NCBI RefSeq assembly: GCF_023073915.1
Contig: NZ_JADPKK010000020.1
Location: 383,001 to 447,000 of the forward strand
Length of the DNA: 64,000 nt
Direction of reading: 5' to 3'
From: Bradyrhizobium sp. 149
GTDB taxonomy: Bacteria; Pseudomonadota; Alphaproteobacteria; Rhizobiales; Xanthobacteraceae
Below, one piece after another: positions 1 to 8,439 of the stretch. Within the stretch, counting starts at the first letter, position 1; every line of letters begins with the position of its first letter. Both the position numbers and the translations under genes were made by a program. Under the pieces are notes generated by a model. That model searched no databases. It was not told the DNA's origin and saw only the letters and a program-made list of their open reading frames with translations.

Positions 1-668
1 CCCGCAAGCGCAACCGCATGGTGGAGCGCACCGGCCTGTCGAGCGAGGCGTTCGACGGGCTGGTCGGACATATCATGTCCCGCGCTGCGGATGTGCCAGC
101 TTCCGTGTCGCGGCTGGCCGCGACTGCCCGCGCCGCCGAGGTGCGGATGCTCTCGCATGACGATGCGACGCCGGCGATGCGCCAGGGCTTTCGCGCCATG
201 GGCGTGGCGATCGCGGAGTTTCCGGTCAACGAGGAGACGGCGCGGGAGGCGGCAAGCCACGGTGACGCCATCGTCTACGGCGCGCCGAACGTCGTGCGCG
301 GCGGCAGCCACACCGGCTGGACCAAAGCATCCGACATGATCGCCAAGGGGCTCTGCTCCGTGCTGGCATCGGACTATTACTATCCCGCGCAGCTGCTCGC
401 CGCGTTCCGCCTCGCCGCCGATGGCGTGCTGCCGCTGACCGAAGCCTGGAACCTGGTCTCCGCCGCGCCCGCCCGCGCGACCGGCCTTGCCGATCGCGGC
501 GTGCTCGCGGAAGGACGGCGCGCGGACATTCTGCTGGTCGACGACAGCGTGCCGCTGCGGCCGCGGTTGATCGCCGTGATATCAGGCGGCAAGCTCGTGC
601 ATCTCACCGACGCGACACGGTTGCTTGGAATGGCAGCTACCCCGCGCGAAGCTGTCGTCGCGGCATAA
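1..668 (+). CDS. phnM: Alpha-D-ribose 1-methylphosphonate 5-triphosphate diphosphatase PhnM (C-terminal part)
   Basis: The gene enters from the left edge (reading frame starts at base 3) and only its C-terminal ~220 residues are present. PhnM is an amidohydrolase-fold metal enzyme of the C-P lyase pathway that removes pyrophosphate from ribose-1-phosphonate 5-triphosphate. Family-typical segments are visible: GAPNVVRGGSHTGWT near base 285 and ASDYYYP near base 370, where the Asp is a metal ligand in this superfamily. The next gene, 18 bases on, is also phosphonate-linked, so this looks like the end of a phn operon. The ATG at base 18 is internal. Confidence 0.93.
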   Translation, partial: RKRNRMVERTGLSSEAFDGLVGHIMSRAADVPASVSRLAATARAAEVRMLSHDDATPAMRQGFRAMGVAIAEFPVNEETAREAASHGDAIVYGAPNVVRGGSHTGWTKASDMIAKGLCSVLASDYYYPAQLLAAFRLAADGVLPLTEAWNLVSAAPARATGLADRGVLAEGRRADILLVDDSVPLRPRLIAVISGGKLVHLTDATRLLGMAATPREAVVAA

Positions 669-686
669 ACCCGCTATGCTCGGACG

Positions 687-1412
687 ATGACAGGCTCCCC
701 CCGCTATGCGATCTATTTTGCCGCAGGCAGCGACAGCGCTCTCTCCCGCTTCGGCGCGGAGCTGCTCGGTTACGATGCCTCTAGCGGCAACGAGCTGCCG
801 TTTCCCGCCGACGCCTCGCGCCTCGCGCCGGACTGGCGCGACGTCACCGCCGATCCCCGCAAATACGGCTTTCACGCCACGCTGAAGGCGCCGATGGCGC
901 TCGCACCGGGCAAGACCGAAGCGGAGCTTTTGGCGGCCTGCGTGGCATTCGCAGGCAAGGCGCGGACGATCCCGGTGATCCGCCCGGTCGTCGATGCCAT
1001 CAGCGGCTTCATCGCGATCATTCCGGCTGAGCCGGTCGGTGCCCTTCAAGAGCTCGCCGCCGATTGCACGCGCGACTTCGATTCCTTCCGCGCGCCGCTG
1101 AGCGCGGAAGACCGTGCGCGGCGCAAGCCGGAGAAGCTGAGCGAACGGCAACGCGACTATCTCGACCGCTGGGGCTACCCTTACGTGATGGAGGAATTCC
1201 GCTTCCACATGACGCTGACGGGCCGGCTGGACGCGGAGCGGCGCGGGCCGATCTTGGAGATGCTGCGGGCAAGGTTTGCTGCGCTCGGGCTTGATGCGCT
1301 GGCGATCGATCGCGTCACGCTGTTCAGGCAGGATGACGCCAAGGCTCGCTTCCGCATCATCGGCGAGTGGGCTTTGACGCAGTCAAGCGTCAGTGCCAGC
1401 TCGCGAGATTGA
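687..1412 (+). CDS. Phosphonate-operon 2H phosphoesterase (DUF1045 family)
   Basis: 241 residues with two HxT motifs, H63-A-T and H174-M-T, the paired signature of 2H phosphoesterases. These motifs sit in the DUF1045 / putative phosphonate metabolism protein context. Members typically lie beside phnM or phnN, as here (18-base gap). The exact substrate is not established; a cyclic phosphodiester of the C-P lyase pathway is plausible. The 3' end overlaps the end of the convergent membrane gene by 23 bases. Confidence 0.85.
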   Translation: MTGSPRYAIYFAAGSDSALSRFGAELLGYDASSGNELPFPADASRLAPDWRDVTADPRKYGFHATLKAPMALAPGKTEAELLAACVAFAGKARTIPVIRPVVDAISGFIAIIPAEPVGALQELAADCTRDFDSFRAPLSAEDRARRKPEKLSERQRDYLDRWGYPYVMEEFRFHMTLTGRLDAERRGPILEMLRARFAALGLDALAIDRVTLFRQDDAKARFRIIGEWALTQSSVSASSRD

Positions 1413-2097
1413 AGGCGAGCGCCACAACGCCGACCAGAACGAGGCTGGTCGCCCAGATGACATCCAGATTGAACCAGCTTCGAGAGACGAATTTCAATCC
1501 CAGATGGCGGTAGACCAGCCAAGCCAGACATCCGCCGGCGCTGACCATGGCGGCAACGTGCACCAAAGACACCAGCACCGCCATCCCGAGACTTGCCTTG
1601 ATCAGCGCGCCAGCGGCCTCGTGGCCGGCATCGAGTTCGAAGGCCTGGCAGAGCCCGAGATAGATCGGCACAAGCATCAAGGCGGCGCCGTGGGCAATGG
1701 CGACGGCAAATGACCAGAGCGCCAATTGCGTTGGCGGAATTCGTGCCAGCGTGCGCGGATGGCGCCGCTCGACCAGCCGATAGACGCCGAAGCCAATGAC
1801 AAGAAGGCTAGCGCCGAGCTGGATCGGACGCTGCCACTCGGCCAGCACGAGCAGGAACGCGAATGGCAGCAGCACGAGAAGTGTTGCCAGGAGATGCCCG
1901 GCCGCCAGCGCCCACAACGCGCGAAAGAGCGCGCGCGGGCTCTTGTCCATGAGCCCGGCCGAAACGGCGAGCGGCCAGCCCATTCCCGGATTGACCCCGT
2001 GATAGAGGCCGCTCGCAACGAGAGCGACCCACAGCCAGCCGAGGCTCGCGTGTGCCCAATCTAGGCCGACGGGTAACAAAACGAGTCCGTCGAACAA
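1390..2097 (-). CDS. Multi-pass inner-membrane protein of unknown function
   Basis: 235 residues with about six hydrophobic helices, starting with a segment containing LYHGVNPGMGWP near residue 32. The His-Gly-x-Asn-Pro-Gly-Met-Gly-Trp-Pro motif recalls the metal-binding helix of HupE/UreJ or nickel/cobalt permeases, but I cannot assign it to a family with confidence. Its start overlaps the end of the upstream SBP56 gene by 37 bases, implying translational coupling and a linked role, perhaps metal delivery or membrane coupling for that enzyme (inference). Confidence 0.75.
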   Translation of the reverse strand: MFDGLVLLPVGLDWAHASLGWLWVALVASGLYHGVNPGMGWPLAVSAGLMDKSPRALFRALWALAAGHLLATLLVLLPFAFLLVLAEWQRPIQLGASLLVIGFGVYRLVERRHPRTLARIPPTQLALWSFAVAIAHGAALMLVPIYLGLCQAFELDAGHEAAGALIKASLGMAVLVSLVHVAAMVSAGGCLAWLVYRHLGLKFVSRSWFNLDVIWATSLVLVGVVALAFNLASWH

Positions 2098-3461
2098 TCG
2101 CCGCCCTCCAGCCTGATCTGGTGCGCACGATATCCGTCGGGGAAGCTCACGAAGTAGTTCTTGTCGAGCTCGAGGCCGCCGTTGGGACCGACATTGGCCA
2201 TGACTTCCACACCCGGAACGCCATCGGGATAGAACTGGTCATCCCAGGTGGAATAGAGCGAATTGGTCCAGTACACGCGCCTGCCGTCGCGGCTGATCTC
2301 GACCATCTGTGGGCCGGCCGCAAACGCCTTGCCGTTCGGATGGGGGGTGCGGCGCGCGATGCCGCCGACGTGAACCGAGCCCGCAAGCTTCGGCTTTCGC
2401 GGATCGCTCACGTCGTACTGGCGCATTTCACCTGTGCCCCAGCATGAGACATAGAGAAACCGGTCATCCATCGACAGGTCGATGTCGGTCACCAGCGGCG
2501 GCACCGCGCCAAAGCCCTGGAGCAGCGGCGGCAGCTTCTCCTTTGGCGCGGGTTCGGGCGGGATCGTCGCCGTCTTCTCCACGTGGAATTTTCCGCCTTC
2601 GCGCCACCAGGTCCAGATCGAGGCTTCGAGATTCGTGGTGTCGACAACAACGCCCACGAAGCCGTATTCGCGAACCGGATCGTGCGCCGGCCGCACCTCC
2701 AGCGCCATCTGATGATTGGCGCCGAGGTCGATGGTCTGCACGTTACGACGGGCGCGGAGATCCCAGAAGTGGAGGCGATGTCCATATTTGTTCGCCAGCA
2801 GATCTTCCGGAACGATCCCGTTCTCGAACTGCGGCGGCAACGCCCATTCACTCGTCACCATGTAGTCGCGCGGCAGGTTCCACCAGAAATCATAGTGCAG
2901 CGTCTGCGGACCGCGGTCGATCTCCCACCGTCCAAGGACCTCGAACGTCTCGCAATCCATGATGAAGACGCCTGGAGGTCCGTTGGTGCCGTCCTTGCCG
3001 CCGCCGCCCAACGTGCTCACATAGATGCCGTCCGGCCCGCAATGGATGGTATGCGGCCGCGAGTAGCCGGTCTTTTTGAAGACTTCCTCAGGCTCGATGA
3101 TCTTGTGGATTTTGGCCTTGGTCGGATCCGGCTTGGTATCGATGATGTAGATCCGCGACGATCGTATCCCGGGGATGATGAGATAGCGCCGCTCGATGAA
3201 GGCATGTCCGGCGAGCGGCGACAAGGCGGAGGAGCAGGCATTCCAGCCGAAGTGATGAAACTCATCGCCCTTGTTGGGCATCGTCACGGTGTGGACGATT
3301 TGGCTGTAGGTCGGCGATCCCGGCTTGACGTCGATGACCGCGAGAGCATCCGGTTTCGAGAAGTCCGGACTGAGCAGCAACGTGTAGGCAAAGTTCTCCG
3401 CGGGTGCTTCCATCGCAAGCCTGGGCGATGCGTGAAAGGTGGGATCCGGCCTCATCGTCAT
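2061..3461 (-). CDS. Selenium-binding protein SBP56 / methanethiol oxidase family
   Basis: 466 residues, the usual length for SBP56/MtoX. Characteristic segments include FHHFGWNACSSAL (~residue 68), the IIPGIRSSRIYIIDT strand and a C-terminal beta-propeller rich in HPNG and DGRRVYWTNS motifs. Bacterial members are copper enzymes that oxidise methanethiol to formaldehyde, H2O2 and sulfide; human SELENBP1 does the same. The start has a strong GGGAGG ribosome site 7 bases upstream. No Sec signal is evident at the N-terminus and no SCO1 or MauG partner is adjacent, so a role in organosulfur oxidation is inferred from family only. Confidence 0.85.
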   Translation of the reverse strand: MTMRPDPTFHASPRLAMEAPAENFAYTLLLSPDFSKPDALAVIDVKPGSPTYSQIVHTVTMPNKGDEFHHFGWNACSSALSPLAGHAFIERRYLIIPGIRSSRIYIIDTKPDPTKAKIHKIIEPEEVFKKTGYSRPHTIHCGPDGIYVSTLGGGGKDGTNGPPGVFIMDCETFEVLGRWEIDRGPQTLHYDFWWNLPRDYMVTSEWALPPQFENGIVPEDLLANKYGHRLHFWDLRARRNVQTIDLGANHQMALEVRPAHDPVREYGFVGVVVDTTNLEASIWTWWREGGKFHVEKTATIPPEPAPKEKLPPLLQGFGAVPPLVTDIDLSMDDRFLYVSCWGTGEMRQYDVSDPRKPKLAGSVHVGGIARRTPHPNGKAFAAGPQMVEISRDGRRVYWTNSLYSTWDDQFYPDGVPGVEVMANVGPNGGLELDKNYFVSFPDGYRAHQIRLEGGDCSTDSFCYPSA

Positions 3462-3692
3462 GGCACTGCCTCCCTGTTTCGTCGGCTCACTCCAGCCTGG
3501 CTCGGAATAGCGGCGTAATGAAGAGTTGTTGCGCGATGTCTTGAGATGCTCCGCGGGCCTGGTTGGCGAGCGTACAATATGTCAACGACGGGTTGCGGGA
3601 AACCGCCCGAACCGCGTTAATTCGACGCCTTCAGCCCGATGGAAGCTGGCGGGATCAGGCTAGGGCGCGCTTGTCCGGGACGACGGCGGAGG

Positions 3693-4664
3693 CTACTTCC
3701 CCCACCGCAATGCCATTGCATCCCGCTCCTTCGCCAACTCCAGCAGCCCTGCCCGCGTCGCCGGATGTAACGGCTGGAGCGGATGCCGCACCGTGTCCGA
3801 CTTGATCACGCCGCCGGCCTGCATCATCGCCTTGCAGGCGATCAGACCGCATTGGCGGTTTTCGTAGTTGATCAGCGGCAGCCAGCGTTCGTAGGCGGCT
3901 TTCGCCTCTTCGCGCTTGCCGGCGAAATAGGGATCGACGATCTGGCGGATGCCGTCGGGATAGCCGCCGCCGGTCATCGCGCCGGTGGCGCCGGCATCGA
4001 GATCGGCGAGCAACGTGATCGCCTCCTCGCCGTCCCAGGGCCCCTCGATATCGCTGCCACCGGCCTCGATCAGGCTGCGCAGCTTCGACGCGGCGCCCGG
4101 CACCTCGATCTTGAAATAGCGGATGTTGGCGAAGTCGCGCGCCAGTCGGGCAAGCAACTCGACCGACAGCGGCGTGCCGGCGACGGGCGCATCCTGGATC
4201 ATGATCGGAATCTTGATCGCGCCCGACAGCACCTTGAAGAACTCGACGACGCCTTTCTCGGGCACGCGGAAGGTTGCACCGTGATAGGGCGGCATCACCA
4301 TCACCATGGCGGCACCCGCCGCCTCGGCCTGCTGGCTGCGCGCGGCGCAGACGGCCGAGCTGAAATGCGTGGTGGTGACGATCACGGGAACGCGGCCCGC
4401 GACATGCTCCAGCACCGCATGCATCACGGTCTCGCGCTCGGCATCCGTGAGCACGAACTGCTCGGAAAAATTGGCGAGAATGCACAGACCGTTCGAGCCG
4501 GCATCGATCATGAAATCGATGCAGCGGCGCTGGCCCTCGAGGTCGAGCTCGCCGCGCTCGTCGAAAACGGTGGGTGCGACCGGGAACACGCCGCGATAAG
4601 GGCGCTGGGCCTTGTGGTGTGGCGTGACCGGCATCGAACTCTCCATCCCTGACATCTCTTGCAT
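3693..4664 (-). CDS. DapA-fold dehydratase, probably L-2-keto-3-deoxyarabonate dehydratase
   Basis: 323 residues of the DHDPS/N-acetylneuraminate lyase TIM-barrel family. The Schiff-base Lys is in YFKIEVPG (~residue 183). The DHDPS catalytic Tyr (YNVP in true DapA) is replaced in IMIQDAP, so this is not a lysine-biosynthesis enzyme. The segments SNGLCILANFSEQF, MPPYHGATFRVPE and GPWDGEEAITLLADL match my recollection of L-KDA dehydratases of the bacterial non-phosphorylated L-arabinose pathway. No other arabinose genes are adjacent. The start could also be the internal ATG at codon 7 or 11. Confidence 0.75.
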   Translation of the reverse strand: MQEMSGMESSMPVTPHHKAQRPYRGVFPVAPTVFDERGELDLEGQRRCIDFMIDAGSNGLCILANFSEQFVLTDAERETVMHAVLEHVAGRVPVIVTTTHFSSAVCAARSQQAEAAGAAMVMVMPPYHGATFRVPEKGVVEFFKVLSGAIKIPIMIQDAPVAGTPLSVELLARLARDFANIRYFKIEVPGAASKLRSLIEAGGSDIEGPWDGEEAITLLADLDAGATGAMTGGGYPDGIRQIVDPYFAGKREEAKAAYERWLPLINYENRQCGLIACKAMMQAGGVIKSDTVRHPLQPLHPATRAGLLELAKERDAMALRWGK

Positions 4665-4758
4665 CTGCCGCGGCGCCCGCGCAGCGGCATAGATGTACCT
4701 GCCGCGCGCATCGGCGGCAATGCTGATTGCGCGACGTGGAGATGGAGGATTGTCGAAG

Positions 4759-6840
4759 CTATGCGGTCTTCACCGCGCCCAAGAAGCCCTCGACCGCGAC
4801 GCGGAGACGATCTGCGTCGGTCGACATTTTCTTGACCGATTCGGTCAGCACCGTGCCGGCGCTGCCAGTCTGCTGGTTGAGTCTGGCGACGCCGCCGATG
4901 GTATCGGTCACCTCGCGGGTGCCTTGCGCGGCCTGCTGGAAGTTCCGCGAGATCTCGGTGGTCGCGGCGCGCTGCTCCTCGACGGCCGCGGCAATCGCGG
5001 TCATCTTCTCGTCGATGCCGCTGATGGCGCCGCCGATCGAGCGGATGGCGGCAACGGCCTGACCCGTCGCGCCCTGGATCTCCGCGACCTGTCGCGAGAT
5101 CTCTTCCGTTGCGTTTGCGGTCTGCGCCGCAAGGCTCTTGACCTCGCCGGCGACGACGGCAAAGCCGCGGCCCGCCTCCCCGGCCCGCGCCGCCTCGATT
5201 GTGGCGTTCAGCGCTAGCAGATTGGTCTGGCCGGCGATGGCGTGAATCATCTTCACGACCTCACCGATGCGGCCTGCGGTCTGATCGAGGATCTCGACCG
5301 TCGCATTGGTCTGCGCGACCTGCGACACGGCTTCGCGGGCGTCGCGGGCGCTGGCCTGCACCTGCGCGGAGATCTCACCGACGGACGCGGAGAGTTCCTC
5401 GGTCGCGGCCGCGATTGTCTCGAGATTGTTGGTGGCCTGCTCGGCGGAGGAGGCGACCGCCGCGGTCTGGCTGCTCGATTCCGAAACCAGCGAGCGCACG
5501 TCGGTCGCGGTGGCATCGAGCTCCTTCGTCGACGCGGCAACGCTGTGAATGACGGCTTGCACGGTGTCGTCGAAGCTGCGGCAAGCCGCATCGACGGTGC
5601 CGGAGCGGGCGAGCTGGAGCGCCTGCTGCGATTCGCGGTCCTTACCCAGGCGTTCCGCGGTCGCCGCGCTCTCGCGCAGGCTTTCGAGCGCGGCCGCCAT
5701 GGTGCCGAATTCGTCGAGATATCTGGATTGCGGAACGGGCGTCGCGTAGTCGCGGGCGCTGATCTTGGCGATGGCATCCAGAATGGCGCGCACCGGGCGC
5801 ATGAGGCGGTTGCGCACCACGTACACGCCAGTCAGCGTCACGGCCAGCGCGAGCAGGAATGCAAGGGACTGCACGACGAGATTGGTGAGCGCCTTGGCCT
5901 GCACCGTCTCCGCCCGCGCGATCGACTGGTCGAGCGCCTTGTTCGCCACCGCGACGATGGACGCGAAGGGTGACTGACACAGCGTGTTCCATTCCGAGGC
6001 GGGCATCGCGGGCTTGCCGCTGCCGTCGAAATTCTTGGTGAGGTCGCCGATCCGCTTGAGCGCACCGTCGGTCTTGGCCTTCGCGTCCGTCGCTGCCGTC
6101 ACCAGCTCTGGCGCCACGTCGGGCGCAGCCAGCAAATCGGCCATGCCCGCCCAGCCGGAGACGATCGTGCCATCCCATTGCGCCACTGACCGCTTCTGCG
6201 CGTCGTCGAGCGGCTTGCTGCTGTTGATGTTCGAGCGAAGCGAGGAGCAATGGATCCCATAACGGTCGCGCACCTGCCAGGCGAAGCGGCGGACCTGGAT
6301 CATGCGTGCGATGTAGGGATCGTCCGTCCAGGCGCGGTTCGACACCGCAATGGAGGCGAGGTTCGCCGTGTCGATGACTTTGGTGACGGCATCGTACCAG
6401 GAATTGGTCCGCTCGATCTTGCGCTCGGCGCGCGGACGCTTGGCCTCGTCGTAGAACAGCTGAAACTGGGGCGCGGCGTTGCTCCAGCCCTGCTTCAGCG
6501 TGCTCGCGAGTTCGTCGCGGCGGGCGAAATCGACGGTCGCGAGCGCAGCGCCGATGGCGTCATAGCCGCCCTGCTCGGCCTTCTCCGCCGCCTCGAGTTT
6601 CGCTCGCGGATCGTCCTCGCCGAGGATCGCGCTCTGCGCATCGCCGCGATTGTTGCGCAGCGCCAGCACGCCATGGAAGATCGCCTTGTCGGCGGCGGCA
6701 AGCCGCGCGGTCTCCAGACTGTCGCTGTAGCGGCCGAACGCCCCGACCATCTGGATCGCCGTAGAGGCCAGCGCACCCGCGGCCAGCAGGGCCATCAAGG
6801 TCAGGAGGAGCGAACTTACCGATTTCTTAAACATTGTCAT
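4759..6840 (-). CDS. Methyl-accepting chemotaxis protein
   Basis: 693 residues. An N-terminal membrane helix (~7-32) is followed by a ~290-residue periplasmic sensor, a second helix (~315-340), a HAMP domain, and a cytoplasmic signalling coiled coil. The highly conserved hairpin tip [17 protein letters not shown] segment ([18 protein letters not shown]) and the following [15 protein letters not shown] identify the class. No C-terminal CheR-docking pentapeptide is seen. No che genes are nearby, so it is an orphan receptor. The ligand-binding domain is not one I recognise. Confidence 0.93.
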   Translation of the reverse strand: MTMFKKSVSSLLLTLMALLAAGALASTAIQMVGAFGRYSDSLETARLAAADKAIFHGVLALRNNRGDAQSAILGEDDPRAKLEAAEKAEQGGYDAIGAALATVDFARRDELASTLKQGWSNAAPQFQLFYDEAKRPRAERKIERTNSWYDAVTKVIDTANLASIAVSNRAWTDDPYIARMIQVRRFAWQVRDRYGIHCSSLRSNINSSKPLDDAQKRSVAQWDGTIVSGWAGMADLLAAPDVAPELVTAATDAKAKTDGALKRIGDLTKNFDGSGKPAMPASEWNTLCQSPFASIVAVANKALDQSIARAETVQAKALTNLVVQSLAFLLALAVTLTGVYVVRNRLMRPVRAILDAIAKISARDYATPVPQSRYLDEFGTMAAALESLRESAATAERLGKDRESQQALQLARSGTVDAACRSFDDTVQAVIHSVAASTKELDATATDVRSLVSESSSQTAAVASSAEQATNNLETIAAATEELSASVGEISAQVQASARDAREAVSQVAQTNATVEILDQTAGRIGEVVKMIHAIAGQTNLLALNATIEAARAGEAGRGFAVVAGEVKSLAAQTANATEEISRQVAEIQGATGQAVAAIRSIGGAISGIDEKMTAIAAAVEEQRAATTEISRNFQQAAQGTREVTDTIGGVARLNQQTGSAGTVLTESVKKMSTDADRLRVAVEGFLGAVKTA

Positions 6841-6970
6841 GGTCTCGGGGCCTGGGTCGGGCCTGCTCTTTCGAGCGCCACCTTGCCCCGCGACATGCCA
6901 ATGTTTCGTTAAGGTTTAAGTCGAATTGCGGCGAGTTCACGGGCCAACAACCCAGGTGCAAGCGCGGACA

Positions 6971-7741
6971 TCATGCAACCCTGGTGAAATCCGGCGGACG
7001 GCGCTCGGCGAAAGCGGTGAAGGCCTCGCGCGCCTCGGCGGTGCGCAGACGCAGTCCGAACTGCTCGCCCTCGGCATTCATCTGCGCGACCAGCGCCTCG
7101 CCATTGCGCATCAGCCTCTTGGTGGCGGTGAGCGCGCCGGCCGGCTGACGGGCAAGACGCTGCGCCAGCGCAAGCGCTTCGGCATCGAGCTTGTCGAGCG
7201 GCACCACGCGGTTGGCGAGACCCCATTCCAGCGCGGATTTGGCCGGCACCGTCTCGCCCAGGGCGAACATCTCGTAGGCTCGCGCATAGCCGATGCGCGC
7301 CGGCATCAGCAGGCTGGAGGCTGCTTCCGGCACCAGTGCCAGGCTGACGAAGGGCGTCGACAATTGCGCGTTGTCGGCGAGCACGACGAGGTCGCAATGC
7401 AGCAGCATCGTGGTGCCGACGCCGACGGCGCGGCCCTGCACCGCGGCAACCATGGGCCGGGTGCAGCGCGCCAGCGACTGGATGAAGCGCACGACATTGC
7501 GGCTGCCGTCCGACTTGCCCGCTGCGACCGCGGCGAATTCGCCGACGTCGTTGCCGGCGGTGAACATGTCGCCGTCGCCGCGGATCAGGATCACGCGGGC
7601 CGACGGATCGAACTCGGCCGATTCGATGGTGTCGGCGAGCTTGCCGTACATCGCATCCGTCAGCGCGTTCTTCTTGTCGGGGCGCGCCAGCGTGAGCGTG
7701 AGGATTCCGCCGTCGTTCTTGATCCGGACGTGCTCGGTCAT
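6971..7741 (-). CDS. Enoyl-CoA hydratase/isomerase family protein
   Basis: 256 residues of the crotonase fold. The oxyanion-hole segments are MFTAGNDVGEF (~60-70) and VQGRAVGVGTTMLLHCDLVVL (read in two parts, ~105-125). In place of the paired catalytic Glu of classical hydratases the region reads VSLALVPEAASSLL, with one Glu kept. It probably acts on a CoA-thioester in fatty or aromatic acid degradation. It overlaps the upstream MarR-type regulator by 4 bases, so the two are co-transcribed and presumably co-regulated. Confidence 0.88.
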   Translation of the reverse strand: MTEHVRIKNDGGILTLTLARPDKKNALTDAMYGKLADTIESAEFDPSARVILIRGDGDMFTAGNDVGEFAAVAAGKSDGSRNVVRFIQSLARCTRPMVAAVQGRAVGVGTTMLLHCDLVVLADNAQLSTPFVSLALVPEAASSLLMPARIGYARAYEMFALGETVPAKSALEWGLANRVVPLDKLDAEALALAQRLARQPAGALTATKRLMRNGEALVAQMNAEGEQFGLRLRTAEAREAFTAFAERRPPDFTRVA

Positions 7742-8238
7742 GGGTCTCTCCTCTGTTGATCTGGATATTTTGAAAGCTCTGTCGAAAGTTCTCTTGAAGA
7801 TTCTCTTGGAAACTTGTCCTGAATGCTCGTCAGCCAGCGTGCGACGATATCGATCTCCGCGCTGGTGAATCCGTCCGTCAACGCCGCGTTGACCTGCGCC
7901 GCGTTGGCCTTCGCCTGCGCGAGCGCTGCACGGCCCTTCGGCGTCAGCCAGACGCGCCAGGCGCGCCCGTCTTCGCGATCGGCCCGCCGCTCGATCAGTT
8001 TTGCAGCTGCCGTGCGATCGACGAGGCCGGAAATGCCGGCCGGTCCGAGATCGAGCGCTGTGCCCGCCTCGCCCATCAGCACCCCATCCTGCTTGCCGAG
8101 AATGAACAGGAGTCCTGCCTGCGCCGGCGAGACCTCGCTCGAAGGCCGCGCCGCCATCCAGCGCTGCAAGCGCCGCTGCGCAACGCTCAACAGGTAGATC
8201 AGCCGATGATGCCCCGCGCCGGCCGGTTTATTTCGCAT
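7738..8238 (-). CDS. MarR-family transcriptional regulator
   Basis: 166 residues with a MarR-type winged helix: LDLGPAGISGLVDRTAAAKLIERRADREDGRAW, read in parts, covers recognition helix and wing (~66-100). It overlaps the enoyl-CoA hydratase by 4 bases and likely controls that two-gene operon. The start ATG sits at the exact centre of a perfect 20-base palindrome, and no Shine-Dalgarno sequence precedes it, which suggests autorepression and a leaderless message. The ligand is probably an acyl- or aryl-CoA or its free acid (inference from the partner). Confidence 0.9.
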   Translation of the reverse strand: MRNKPAGAGHHRLIYLLSVAQRRLQRWMAARPSSEVSPAQAGLLFILGKQDGVLMGEAGTALDLGPAGISGLVDRTAAAKLIERRADREDGRAWRVWLTPKGRAALAQAKANAAQVNAALTDGFTSAEIDIVARWLTSIQDKFPRESSRELSTELSKYPDQQRRDP

Positions 8239-8247
8239 GCGAAATAA
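8228..8247. promoter_or_regulatory. Perfect 20-bp palindrome centred on the marR start codon (probable MarR operator)
   Basis: TTATTTCGCATGCGAAATAA reads identically on both strands. The MarR gene's ATG (8238-8236) is its centre and the right half is the first codons of the gene. MarR dimers bind palindromes of this length, so autoregulation is the natural reading. Confidence 0.75.
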
Positions 8248-8273
8248 CTAGCTGGGGCGGATCGGAATGTCAA
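8245..8273 (-). promoter_or_regulatory. Sigma70-type promoter giving a leaderless marR transcript
   Basis: On the minus strand, TTGACA (8273-8268, perfect consensus) is followed by exactly 17 bases and TAGTTA (8250-8245). Counting 7 bases past the -10 places the predicted transcription start at 8238, the A of the ATG. The -10 overlaps the palindrome. Confidence 0.65.
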
Positions 8274-8439
8274 AGGGCGAAGCTATGGTGACGCGCCGCG
8301 TGAAGGCCGCCGGCGAGCCGGCGCATTAGGACTCGCCCAGCAATCGCAATTTGTCGCGGCCGCCACGCTTGACGGCCACTCAATTTTATGTTCCCTATCC
8401 GTTCTATTCAATCATAGATTGTCCCGGAGACCTTTCGTG

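Noticed and set aside
6896..6925. TTAAACCTTAAC upstream of the chemotaxis receptor as a CtrA box
   Set aside because: The half-sites are 3 bases apart, not 7.
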